Shown: piece after piece, positions 37,378 to 45,423 of the stretch | Layout of the letters: each line of letters begins with the position of its first letter | Numbering within the stretch: position 1 is the first letter of the stretch | NCBI RefSeq assembly: GCF_010435915.1 | Contig: NZ_JAAFZH010000023.1 | Span: 44,401 to 108,400, forward strand | Reading direction: 5' to 3' | Length of the DNA stretch: 64,000 bases | DNA from: Spirosoma terrae | Lineage (GTDB): Bacteria; Bacteroidota; Bacteroidia; Cytophagales; Spirosomataceae | Notes under the pieces: model-generated | Seen by the model: the letters and a program-made list of their open reading frames with translations, nothing else | The model's database searches: none | What the model was told of the DNA's origin: nothing | Translations under genes and position numbers: made by a program

Positions 37378-38449
37378 GGAATTTGACATCACAGTGATTG
37401 GGTCAGTACGGGCCGGAAAAACAAGTTTACTCTCAACGATTTACAGCCAGTTTTCTGAAGTAATTGAACTCGACAATGATTTAGAAATAAGACCTGCCCG
37501 CGACCTGGATGATAGCCTGGGTAACTACGTTCAGGATTTGCAAAATGCGTTCGGAACCACCACGCAGATGCCCCTGAACAACGCCGATGTGGTTCAGCCA
37601 ACTGTGATCAGCAAGACCAAGGATAACCATACGCTGAATGGCCGATCGTCATCGACAACCGATTATACCTATAAACTCAATGGCCTCAATTCCAGCGATA
37701 TTGAGTACCGTTTTAACCTAGGGCAAAAGAATAAAAAACCCAAGATTCAGTTAGTGTTGCGGGATTACCCAGGCGAGCAACTAGCAGACCATCCCAAAGA
37801 TGTTATCCGGCGAATTCGCGATTGTGCCGTTACGATGATTGCCATTGACACGCCTGCACTCATGATTGAAGAAAGCAAGCGACAACCCTGGCGATTCCAT
37901 AAAGACCGTAATCTGTTTGAAAACGGGAAACCAGGCCCCAACAATCTTTGCTCCATTTTTGAGGAAGCCTATAAAGAGATAAACGGGAAAAAATTAGTGG
38001 TTCTCGCGCCGGTCAAATGTGAAAAATGGATGGCCGATCCAGCCTGCGCCGATCAGTTGCTTGAGCGAATAAAGCTTGGCTATAAACCTCTTCTCGACCT
38101 GCTGGCCAGCATGAAAGACAATGTGGCGGTAGTCGTAACGCCTGTAGAAACGTTAGGTAACATCATCTACGCCTATATGGATCAGCCGAACGCTTACTCT
38201 CCTCAGTTTATGAAAGAGACTATTTTAGCCAAGTATAACCCCCGATACGGAGACCAGCCGCTACGTTACATATTACGCTTTGTTATTAAGCGCTTTCTTG
38301 AAAACCCAGGCTTCTGGTTCCATTGGTTCGGTAACGACAAGCCGTTTGTAAGTGCCATGGATAATTTTGCAAGAGGATGTAAAGCAGACCCCTTACGAGG
38401 AAATATGGCCAGTGGTTTTACAGTCATTCAAGGCAGCCAGTTACTATAG
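37370..38449 (+). CDS. Second GTPase of the pair (TRAFAC/YcjX-like P-loop protein)
   Basis: A 359-residue P-loop protein: Walker A GSVRAGKTSLLSTIY at 11-25 and switch II/Walker B in LVLRDYPGEQLAD at 128-140. The DYPGE word recalls the YcjX and double-GTPase groups. A strand with LVVLAPVKCEKW (about 205-216) may be the specificity region, and VVVTPVETLG follows. The C-terminus is short, without membrane segments. It is co-translated with the dynamin-like GTPase by an eight-base overlap and followed by a terminator. A two-gene operon of a large and a small GTPase suggests that one acts on or activates the other; this is inference. Confidence 0.75.
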   Translation: MNKEFDITVIGSVRAGKTSLLSTIYSQFSEVIELDNDLEIRPARDLDDSLGNYVQDLQNAFGTTTQMPLNNADVVQPTVISKTKDNHTLNGRSSSTTDYTYKLNGLNSSDIEYRFNLGQKNKKPKIQLVLRDYPGEQLADHPKDVIRRIRDCAVTMIAIDTPALMIEESKRQPWRFHKDRNLFENGKPGPNNLCSIFEEAYKEINGKKLVVLAPVKCEKWMADPACADQLLERIKLGYKPLLDLLASMKDNVAVVVTPVETLGNIIYAYMDQPNAYSPQFMKETILAKYNPRYGDQPLRYILRFVIKRFLENPGFWFHWFGNDKPFVSAMDNFARGCKADPLRGNMASGFTVIQGSQLL

Positions 38450-38600
38450 GATGTCTATTTTATCGATGTACACGTATTCTTTGTTAACTTATAGTTTCAT
38501 GAAGCACTATTATTCGCAACCTATCAACTATCCCGCTCTATCGTTTCTATACAATTAAACAACGGCTTATATACCTGATTCATACGTACAAAGTCATACA

Positions 38601-38640
38601 AAAGCCCCCGAAGAGGTTCAATACCATCTCTGGGGGCTTT
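38601..38640. terminator. Terminator between the GTPase operon and the M61 peptidase gene
   Basis: AAAGCCCCC (38601-38609) pairs with GGGGGCTTT (38632-38640), extended by an inner AGAG/CTCT stem. A T-rich stretch follows on the plus strand and an A-run precedes it, so it can serve both convergent genes. Confidence 0.85.
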
Positions 38641-38681
38641 CTTTATACATCTGTTGGTGTTATCGATTGGCGAAAAATCTC

Positions 38682-40478
38682 CTAGAGATTTTTCTGCCAA
38701 CGCTCCCTCAGCTGAAGCTGCTGCGCAGTTGCCTGCGGGTCGGGTTCAAAAACGTACCGATTGACTTCGTCTATTTCCTGCATAGTAGCCTTTACGGGAA
38801 CAACCTGTCCATTACGTCGTACAGAAACTTCGTACGTATCGCCAGCTTTCAGGCTACGTATTTGGTCGCGAATCGCAGCAAACGTATCCATGCTGACTGG
38901 CTGTTGATTAAAGCTGACCAGCTCATCATTTTCCTGAATCCCCGCCAGACGTAGTGGTTCACTAACCTGCCGTATTCGTAACGTATCGTTTACGGGTCCA
39001 ATACGCATGCCCAGCGAAGGTAGCTTCTTGCCGGTAGGAACAGCAGGCTTATAAGCAATTCCGATTTTGCTGAAGTACTCCTGAAGCGGCAAATGTTCCG
39101 CGTTTTTAACGTAGCGATTGAAAAAGTCGCCAATTTCAGGGTAAGTCTTTTGCGTGAAAATAGCGAAGAAGTCCTTTTCGGAGAAGGGGCGATTAGGACC
39201 GTAGGTAGTGGTCAAGTCATTAATTACTTCGCGAAGCCCCCGCTTCCCACCCGATAATTCGAGCAACCGAATATCCAACAAGCCAGCTACTAATGCTCCT
39301 CGGTTATAAATATTCCCGTACTGGCGCTGGCCTTCTGGCGTATAGCAGGTTAGCGCTAGTTTCAGTAAACTATACGTCGTGTCTAACTGCTGGTCGATTT
39401 TGACTTTCTGGCTCAACTCGCCACAATACGTTGGCAAATCGGTCAGGCCACCCCGTAGCCGCATGGCTCCGTTGGCCCATTCCGTTACGCCCTCATACAG
39501 CCACAGGTGGGCTGACGGTGTAGGCGTTTCGAAGTTAAACTGCTGAATCAGCTCACTATGGATGTTCAGGGGCGTAACAACATGGAAAAACTCGTGAGCG
39601 GCAATCGACGTAACGGTCTGGGCCAAAGCAGGCGAAAAGGGAGCTTCCTTGAAAATATACTCCGAACTGTAGGAATGTTCCCAGGCTCCCCAGCTTTCGT
39701 CTTCAAAGTGGTAGAGAAACGTATATCGCTTTACCGGTAGCTTACCCAGAAACTGCCCAGCGGCCTTCAGCATATCCTGCATACTATTCAGCAACTGCGT
39801 TGAGCTAACCTGATCGGTCTTCGAATACGTATAGACTTCTACCGTAGCACCCGCTACGTTGGTTTCGGCGCGGGTTAAGCGGCCAAGCAGAATGGGAGAA
39901 TCAACAATGCGGTCGTAGCTATCGGCCAGATAGTACCCATCTTTGTTTTTTTCCAGCGCAGTACCAACCGACCACTCTGTCGGATACTTGATTTTTACGG
40001 CTACTGGTGTTGCCTGCATTCCCTGCGGAAAACCAAATACGCCCTGACCATTGATCAGTACGTGGTCCTGCTCAATAGACGTACCACACATCCGGTAAAT
40101 AACGTCTTTTTTGACCGGCGTATCCCAGGTCTCGGCAACCTGATATTTAATCTGGCGCACCTGTTCCGGCTGATCAATTTGCCATTGATTAGTCGATAAC
40201 TGCTTCGTTGCGAGTTCATGTCCCTTCTTGTCAAATGCTTTGAATGAACGAACAAAGCGCCCTATATCCATAACCTGATACGTTCCGGGAGCCGTAGACG
40301 CAAACTGATAAACAGCATTGGCAGGCTTTAGTCCGTCAACATGTAAAGTAACGTTAAACTGATCATCGGCCCGATTATTCAGGTCTACTTCATACGTAAG
40401 CGGTGCTGGGCCGGCTGCCCAAAGGGGAGTCGATAAGGAAGCAAAAGCCAGCATCGTACTCCAAACAAACTTGTTCAT
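38682..40478 (-). CDS. M61-family glycyl aminopeptidase with PDZ domain
   Basis: A 598-residue exported peptidase. Residues 1-21 are a signal peptide. The N-terminal beta domain is followed by the gluzincin catalytic domain with HEFFH at 295-299 and the third zinc ligand in LWLYEGVTEW (about Glu329). A C-terminal PDZ domain follows (RLAGIQENDELVSFNQQPVS, about 495-575). M61 enzymes cleave N-terminal Gly or Ala residues. It is the only gene of its transcript, convergent with the GTPase operon. Confidence 0.9.
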   Translation of the reverse strand: MNKFVWSTMLAFASLSTPLWAAGPAPLTYEVDLNNRADDQFNVTLHVDGLKPANAVYQFASTAPGTYQVMDIGRFVRSFKAFDKKGHELATKQLSTNQWQIDQPEQVRQIKYQVAETWDTPVKKDVIYRMCGTSIEQDHVLINGQGVFGFPQGMQATPVAVKIKYPTEWSVGTALEKNKDGYYLADSYDRIVDSPILLGRLTRAETNVAGATVEVYTYSKTDQVSSTQLLNSMQDMLKAAGQFLGKLPVKRYTFLYHFEDESWGAWEHSYSSEYIFKEAPFSPALAQTVTSIAAHEFFHVVTPLNIHSELIQQFNFETPTPSAHLWLYEGVTEWANGAMRLRGGLTDLPTYCGELSQKVKIDQQLDTTYSLLKLALTCYTPEGQRQYGNIYNRGALVAGLLDIRLLELSGGKRGLREVINDLTTTYGPNRPFSEKDFFAIFTQKTYPEIGDFFNRYVKNAEHLPLQEYFSKIGIAYKPAVPTGKKLPSLGMRIGPVNDTLRIRQVSEPLRLAGIQENDELVSFNQQPVSMDTFAAIRDQIRSLKAGDTYEVSVRRNGQVVPVKATMQEIDEVNRYVFEPDPQATAQQLQLRERWQKNL

Positions 40479-40781
40479 AGTAACTTGTAAACTAAATCAA
40501 GGTGTTGTCTTGCTGACAACTGGATCGGTAAACATACGTAATATTCCGGCTTGTGCCCCGTAAAATTGGATGAGAGGCCAATACGTCTGACTAAGTCCGT
40601 TTCCCCACTCCCCCTCCCCATCCATTTCCGATAACGCCAGACTTTCCGTAGCCTAACTACGCAGGGAACCCGTCGGCTATCCCCAGCCAGCATCATTTCG
40701 CTAGCGATCAACTCACTAACCAACAAGCAGTTATCAACAAAAAACCATTTTTTATAACCATAAAATCCCCCTATCGGGGTA

Positions 40782-40812
40782 TTGAGATCGGAACACCGTG
40801 CCAATAGCTTTG
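40782..40812 (+). promoter_or_regulatory. Predicted Bacteroidota-type promoter for the PKD/vWA lipoprotein
   Basis: TTG at 40782-40784 and TAGCTTTG at 40805-40812 are 20 bases apart, a good -33/-7 pair, 30 bases before the ATG at 40843. The remaining part of the 364-base divergent gap (40479-40842) shows only a small CCCC/GGGG hairpin near 40767-40780. Confidence 0.6.
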
Positions 40813-40842
40813 TGCTAATCTTCTTATCCACACCAACATTTT

Positions 40843-42369
40843 ATGAAACAGATTTTACGCATTTTTCGCAGCCAGTACGTATGGGCAGCTATCATTTTGT
40901 GCGCTCTCGCCTGGGGATGTACTCCTAAAGATCCGGAACCTGCTCCTATCGCTAATTTCTCCTACGGGCCTTCCCGTAATTTAGAAGCGCCTGTCACCAT
41001 CAGCTTTATCAATGAATCCAAGAACGCAACTTCATACGAATGGAACTTTGACGATGGAACGACATCAACGCAGGCTAGCCCAACGCACACATTCACCGAG
41101 GGCGGTACGTTCCGCGTAACATTAACGGCTAAAAACGCAGGCGGAACCGACCAGGCGTATGCGATCATTACGGTTACGTCTAATCCCTTCGGCGGAAACA
41201 ACGGAAAACTCTCCTTCTGGAAAACCAGTATAGGCGAAGGAAATACGATTATTAAGCTCTCAAATGGTAGTACGAAAGAAACAACGTCCTACTGGAATAG
41301 CGTCCCCAGTTGCGATAATACCAACCTACCCAGTTTCATTTTGGCCCCCGGCAACTATACGTACTCAGCCGTTAATGAATCGGGACGGCAATGGAGTGGC
41401 TCTGTCACGATCTCAAAATCTCAGTGCACGCTGATTGAGCTAAAAAAGGCAGAAGGCATTGTTAAGTTGCCTTCAGGTGCCGTGATTCGCTCTACACTGA
41501 TTTCGCGAAATGGCGGCACCATCCGCTTCACACTTGATATTGCCGTTGCCGACATCGATAACACGCTTAGCACCAACCTTCAGCGGGCCAATTTCAGCAT
41601 TGGCTCCCTAACGAGCAACAACACCAATTATTCGTTTAGCAACGATGGCGTCCAGATGATATCAGGCACTACGTCCCAGGCCTATTCAGCAGCATTGCTT
41701 CTTGACCAGAGTGGTAGCATCCAGAGTACAGATCCAGAAAATAGTCGCATTGAAGCCGCTAAAATTTTCTGTGGCTCATTAGGCCCTAATGACAATGTAT
41801 TCCTTAGCGCATTTGCCAGCAGTGGCAAGTTACCCTACGAGCTCACTTATTATGGCAATGGATTCACTAATAATGGCAGCAGCTATTATAGCACCCTCGA
41901 CAATCTTAAAAACTTAGTCGACGGAGGAACTCCGCTCTATAAATCGACTTATTCGGTACTCGACTATACAGCTCAAAAAGCACCTAACGCTAATAAAGCG
42001 GTTGTTGTATTTACCGACGGAGTGGATACAGAAGGTGGTGTCTCGACCAATACGCTTATTCAGCGGGCTAAACAGCAAAACGTTAAGATCTTTATGGTTG
42101 GACTAAAAGACGCAGATATCCCTTCCTTAGCCAATATTGCCAATCAAACGGGTGGCGCTTTCATGTTTGCCCAGGACGCTCCTCAATTACTTACTATGTT
42201 TGGCACTTTAGGTAAGCTTCTGGACGGAACGGCTAACTACTACCGAACAACCTGGACCATGACCGTCAATCCAAGTGTTCCGGCTGGTGGCAGTTATTAT
42301 TTCTGGAGTTCTGTACAGGTCAAAATTGGTAACCGAACGGTATACGTACCATTCCGGGTCGACTATTAG
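40843..42369 (+). CDS. Lipoprotein with PKD and von Willebrand A domains
   Basis: A 508-residue surface lipoprotein. The lipobox is ALAWGC, with Cys26 lipidated. A PKD domain spans about 37-113 (SYEWNFDDGTTSTQASPTHT). A middle beta region is followed by a vWA domain from about 280, with a MIDAS motif DQSGS starting at Asp288, a Thr in GGTPLYKS and an Asp in VVFTDGVDTEGG. vWA domains with intact MIDAS bind metal and protein ligands, so adhesion or surface sensing is likely. It is monocistronic with its own promoter and a hairpin after it. Confidence 0.85.
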   Translation: MKQILRIFRSQYVWAAIILCALAWGCTPKDPEPAPIANFSYGPSRNLEAPVTISFINESKNATSYEWNFDDGTTSTQASPTHTFTEGGTFRVTLTAKNAGGTDQAYAIITVTSNPFGGNNGKLSFWKTSIGEGNTIIKLSNGSTKETTSYWNSVPSCDNTNLPSFILAPGNYTYSAVNESGRQWSGSVTISKSQCTLIELKKAEGIVKLPSGAVIRSTLISRNGGTIRFTLDIAVADIDNTLSTNLQRANFSIGSLTSNNTNYSFSNDGVQMISGTTSQAYSAALLLDQSGSIQSTDPENSRIEAAKIFCGSLGPNDNVFLSAFASSGKLPYELTYYGNGFTNNGSSYYSTLDNLKNLVDGGTPLYKSTYSVLDYTAQKAPNANKAVVVFTDGVDTEGGVSTNTLIQRAKQQNVKIFMVGLKDADIPSLANIANQTGGAFMFAQDAPQLLTMFGTLGKLLDGTANYYRTTWTMTVNPSVPAGGSYYFWSSVQVKIGNRTVYVPFRVDY

Positions 42370-42380
42370 ACTACATTACG

Positions 42381-42419
42381 GAGCGTCTGCCACTCTCATC
42401 TATACAGGGTCAGACGCTC
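42381..42419 (+). terminator. Terminator after the PKD/vWA lipoprotein gene
   Basis: GAGCGTCTG (42381-42389) pairs with CAGACGCTC (42411-42419), then TCGTTTTA. It begins 11 bases after the stop codon. Confidence 0.75.
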
Positions 42420-42596
42420 TCGTTTTAGGGTTGGATCTGGCAAAGCAATCCAATCAATTCAAGCTGTCTTTTCGGCAGTTCAGTCGATCGATTGGCGTAT
42501 TGATGTCAGGTGATTTAGGCCGCAGCTAGTTCTGTGACTTGTTTTGCGTCCATTTCGGCAACGAAATAACGCTAAAACAAAAATTACCAGACATCA

Positions 42597-43169
42597 ATGA
42601 AAATGCACATCATGGCGCTTTTTGCGCTTGTTATTCTGTTCACCGCCTGCAAAAAAGGAGATGACCTGGCTGTAGACCCAACCAACGATTCATCCCACGA
42701 AGCACCTAATCCGCATAATCCATCCAATACGAACAAAGTCCCCGCCGAGCTTGTCGGCAAATGGTCGTACGGAACGTTTTCGCCCACCAACTTCTGGGAT
42801 TACAACGGGCAATATGCCGGGAATGCCTACGAGCAGGCGCTGGTTTTCGACATCCACGCCGACGGTACGTATGATGAATACATTATTAACTCAACCACTA
42901 GCTATAACTGTAGAACGGAAGCTTACACCTATTTTAAGGGAAAAATATCGGTTGATGCCACGAACCAAACTTTCGTTATCACCCCAACCAGCGGTAAGTA
43001 TCGTGGTTTTTACTCCTGCGCGCCCAGAAGTAATATTAACCGCAATGCTACGTCCAGTGAGTTAAAACAGGAAAAGATGAATTATCAGGTCGCCAGTGGC
43101 AAAACAGCCATTAAGTTATCGGATCAGGAAAATCCACAAGGCGTAACGCTAAAAGCGATTAGCTGGTAG
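42597..43169 (+). CDS. Small lipoprotein of unknown function
   Basis: A 190-residue protein with a lipoprotein signal (ALFALVILFTAC; Cys near residue 18) and an acidic, Pro/Asn-rich linker. A globular domain begins VPAELVGKWSYGTFSPTNFW and has ALVFDIHADGTYDEYIIN, a pattern seen in lipocalin-like domains of Bacteroidota lipoproteins. It follows the PKD/vWA gene on the same strand but behind a terminator. The start could also be two codons downstream (42603). Confidence 0.72.
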   Translation: MKMHIMALFALVILFTACKKGDDLAVDPTNDSSHEAPNPHNPSNTNKVPAELVGKWSYGTFSPTNFWDYNGQYAGNAYEQALVFDIHADGTYDEYIINSTTSYNCRTEAYTYFKGKISVDATNQTFVITPTSGKYRGFYSCAPRSNINRNATSSELKQEKMNYQVASGKTAIKLSDQENPQGVTLKAISW

Positions 43170-43190
43170 GAGTTGGCTAAACCTATAGAA

Positions 43191-43230
43191 AAAGAGGAGC
43201 TGGTAGCCGTTTGATCGCCAACTCCTCTTT
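43191..43230. terminator. Bidirectional terminator between the lipoprotein and mutarotase genes
   Basis: Arm 43191-43203 pairs with 43218-43230 with one mismatch; an A-run precedes and a T-run follows, so it can work in both directions between convergent genes. Confidence 0.8.
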
Positions 43231-43240
43231 TTCGTCTAAT

Positions 43241-44278
43241 TTACTGTAGCCGAACCCACATCGACCCCGTCATAGCCTCGCCTGGATTCAGGACAACGAG
43301 TCCTTCTCCGTTATTGAGCGAATCGACGTTAGCCGTCAACGGCTCTATAGCAATACTATCGCGCCGGGCTGGCGTGTAGCAAACTAGATAGTTCAGTTTT
43401 CCTTCGCCCGTTTCCTGCCCAACAACGAGCTTCACACCGGCCTTGGGTGAATCGAGAATCGTTTCGGCAAAGCTCACGCCATCGGGCGTTTGACCTGTAG
43501 GTTCAATCAGAAAAGGCGTATCTAGCGTTCGTTCACGCAAGCTGAATGTTTCGGCCGGAGTTTTCGGCTCGATGCCACTCGGAATCATATAGTCATCGAG
43601 CTTGATCACCGATCGAGCGGGTAGTGAGATCTCCAGCTCATCAATTGGCTCACTGGTAAATGTAAAATAGGGATGCCATCCAAAGGCGACCGGACAACGA
43701 GTTTCTCCAGTATTAAGTGCTGAGTACGTAATACGTAGCGCACACATTCGATCCTCATCAGGATTACTACCCAGATTCAACCAGTCGGCGCGGGTAAGTT
43801 CGTAGGTCACCGTCAAGGCAAACGGAAATGGATATCCAACGGCATCGCCTGCGTAATCGTAACGCACCGTCAGGCTGGCATGATTGGGCGTTGTTTCCTG
43901 GTCAACAACAGTAAAAGACTGGCCATGCACCAGGCCATGAATCGCATTATCGCGACTGGCCTCATTCATACGTAACGCATGCTTTTCGCCTTCGAACGCA
44001 TAAATACCATGCTTAATCCGGCTTGGAAACGGGAACAGCAACGAACCTGCATAGGACTCATCGGCTAGCAATGCCTGAGGAGAATCCGGCGATTTAAGCA
44101 AGGCAAACAAGTGCTGTCCACGACGTAGCACCAGGCGACGGAGAAAGCCCCCAAAGCCGGGAATAATCGTCGCAAATTCGCCCGTTCCTTCGTATTGAAG
44201 GATGTATTCAGTTAATGGTTTCCGATCCGATGGAAGAGGTAACGGACCAAACGGCTGAGTTGTAATTGAAAAAGACAT
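43241..44278 (-). CDS. Aldose 1-epimerase (mutarotase)
   Basis: A 345-residue galactose-mutarotase-like protein that interconverts alpha and beta anomers of aldoses. Support: SLLFPFPSRIKHGIYAFEG (substrate Arg), DNAIHGLVHGQSF (catalytic His), VAFGWHPYFTF (second His), and a C-terminal Glu in RRDSIAIEPLTANVDSLNN. It is divergent from araR and shares its promoter region, so it is probably part of the arabinose regulon, supplying the right anomer of L-arabinose. Confidence 0.86.
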   Translation of the reverse strand: MSFSITTQPFGPLPLPSDRKPLTEYILQYEGTGEFATIIPGFGGFLRRLVLRRGQHLFALLKSPDSPQALLADESYAGSLLFPFPSRIKHGIYAFEGEKHALRMNEASRDNAIHGLVHGQSFTVVDQETTPNHASLTVRYDYAGDAVGYPFPFALTVTYELTRADWLNLGSNPDEDRMCALRITYSALNTGETRCPVAFGWHPYFTFTSEPIDELEISLPARSVIKLDDYMIPSGIEPKTPAETFSLRERTLDTPFLIEPTGQTPDGVSFAETILDSPKAGVKLVVGQETGEGKLNYLVCYTPARRDSIAIEPLTANVDSLNNGEGLVVLNPGEAMTGSMWVRLQ

Positions 44279-44564
44279 AAGATTGAGATTCGTAAAGGCG
44301 GTACTTTAGTAAGTGCTTACAAACCAATTTTGTTTGCCTTTATGCCAAAATAAGTAATCGTTTCTATCTCTTTTACTGGACAAAAACCAGCCTCGTTAAC
44401 CGTCAATTCAAGCCCTATTTTAGCTCACCACAGGCTATTTCAGTAGATTCTGCTTCAACCGGAAAGTGATCGCTCCGACCATAAGCTGGCTGTAGAAAAG
44501 TAGATCGGAAGCAGTAAAGGTTTTTTAAAGAAATAGTTGTAAAAAAGAAATATACGCTGTTCTT

Positions 44565-44583
44565 TTGTGTCAGTGAGACACAA
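44565..44583. promoter_or_regulatory. Predicted AraR operator upstream of araR
   Basis: A perfect palindrome TTGTGTC-N5-GACACAA, overlapping a TTCTTTTG word that could serve as the araR -7 element, 67 bases before araR. A related site lies before araB. The rest of the 371-base divergent gap holds A/T-rich runs only. Assigning it to AraR is inference from position and repetition. Confidence 0.55.
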
Positions 44584-44649
44584 TTACAGTACATCGATCA
44601 GATGTATCGAATTGCTGGCTTCCTTCGGCTTTAAACAGAGCCAATTCCT

Positions 44650-45351
44650 ATGAACCACTACGCCAACCAGACCCGACTGCTCGTTGCTATTGACTGTATC
44701 ATTTTCGGCTTTGATGGACAGGAAATTAAACTCCTGCTCATCAAGCGTAATTTCGAACCAGAACAGGGCAAATGGTCGCTCATGGGTGGCTTTGTGAAGG
44801 AAGATGAAGATCTCGACGTAAGTGCCAGCCGGATTCTCTACGAACTTACGGGCCTGACAAACATATACGTAGAACAGGTCCAGATTTTCGGCAACGTACG
44901 ACGCGACCCCGTTGAACGAACACTATCCGTTATGTATTTCGCGCTGATCAATATTGCCGATCATGATACCGATGCTGTCCGCAGCCACAATGCCTCGTGG
45001 ATTAGTCTGAGCCAGAAACCTAATCTCATATTTGACCACGACGAAATGGTTGCTATTGCCATGGACCGGCTACGGTATAAGGCCGCCCTTCATCCACTGG
45101 GCTTCGAATTATTACCCGAAAAGTTTACCATTCCGCAATTACAGAAGCTCTACGAAGCGGTTTACAATATCCCGCTCGACCGGCGGAATTTCAGCCGTAA
45201 ACTCCTGTCAACGGGACTTCTTCAGGAAACGGGCGAAAAAGACGAGAACTCTGCCACGAAAAAAGCCATGCTATACCGGCTGAATCAGGACAGATACCAA
45301 AGTAGATTTAACGCGTTCTGGAATTTTGTACCAGACAGTATGCTGGTTTAA
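44650..45351 (+). CDS. araR: AraR-type (Nudix-related) transcriptional regulator of arabinose use
   Basis: A 233-residue protein of the NrtR/AraR family: an N-terminal Nudix domain (about 8-150) and a C-terminal winged helix (about 155-225, FTIPQLQKLYEAVYNIPLDR). The Nudix box is degenerate: GGFVKEDEDLDVSASRILYE keeps the Gly and first Glu but has RILYEL in place of REUxEE, so hydrolysis is unlikely and the domain should act as a sugar sensor. In Bacteroides a protein of this type is an L-arabinose-responsive repressor. Position next to araBAD fits. It probably represses itself and the ara operon through the TTGTGTC sites. Confidence 0.85.
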   Translation: MNHYANQTRLLVAIDCIIFGFDGQEIKLLLIKRNFEPEQGKWSLMGGFVKEDEDLDVSASRILYELTGLTNIYVEQVQIFGNVRRDPVERTLSVMYFALINIADHDTDAVRSHNASWISLSQKPNLIFDHDEMVAIAMDRLRYKAALHPLGFELLPEKFTIPQLQKLYEAVYNIPLDRRNFSRKLLSTGLLQETGEKDENSATKKAMLYRLNQDRYQSRFNAFWNFVPDSMLV

Positions 45352-45390
45352 TCCATGCTCTATCATAAACGAACATCTATTCTTCTCTCC

Positions 45391-45413
45391 TAAATTGTGT
45401 CTAAAACACACGT
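45391..45413. promoter_or_regulatory. Predicted AraR operator and promoter element before araB
   Basis: TAAATTGTGTC runs into TAAAACACAC. The TTGTGTC half-site (45395-45401) is identical to the araR site and the second half keeps ACAC at the same 5-base spacing. It overlaps a TAAATTG word near the -7 consensus and ends 11 bases before the araB ATG, suiting repression. Confidence 0.5.
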
Positions 45414-45423
45414 TACTTAACCA

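Noticed and set aside
37389..38558. Small frames within and after the second GTPase gene as a third operon member
   Set aside because: They overlap the GTPase gene in other frames or lie in AT-rich noncoding DNA without a natural start.
38450..38600. Extra small gene after the GTPase pair
   Set aside because: The only frame begins inside the GTPase gene; nothing coding-like is seen before the terminator.
40475..40831. Open frame of 118 codons on the minus strand before the M61 gene
   Set aside because: It fills the divergent promoter region, has no domain or membrane pattern, and overlaps a good promoter for the opposite gene.
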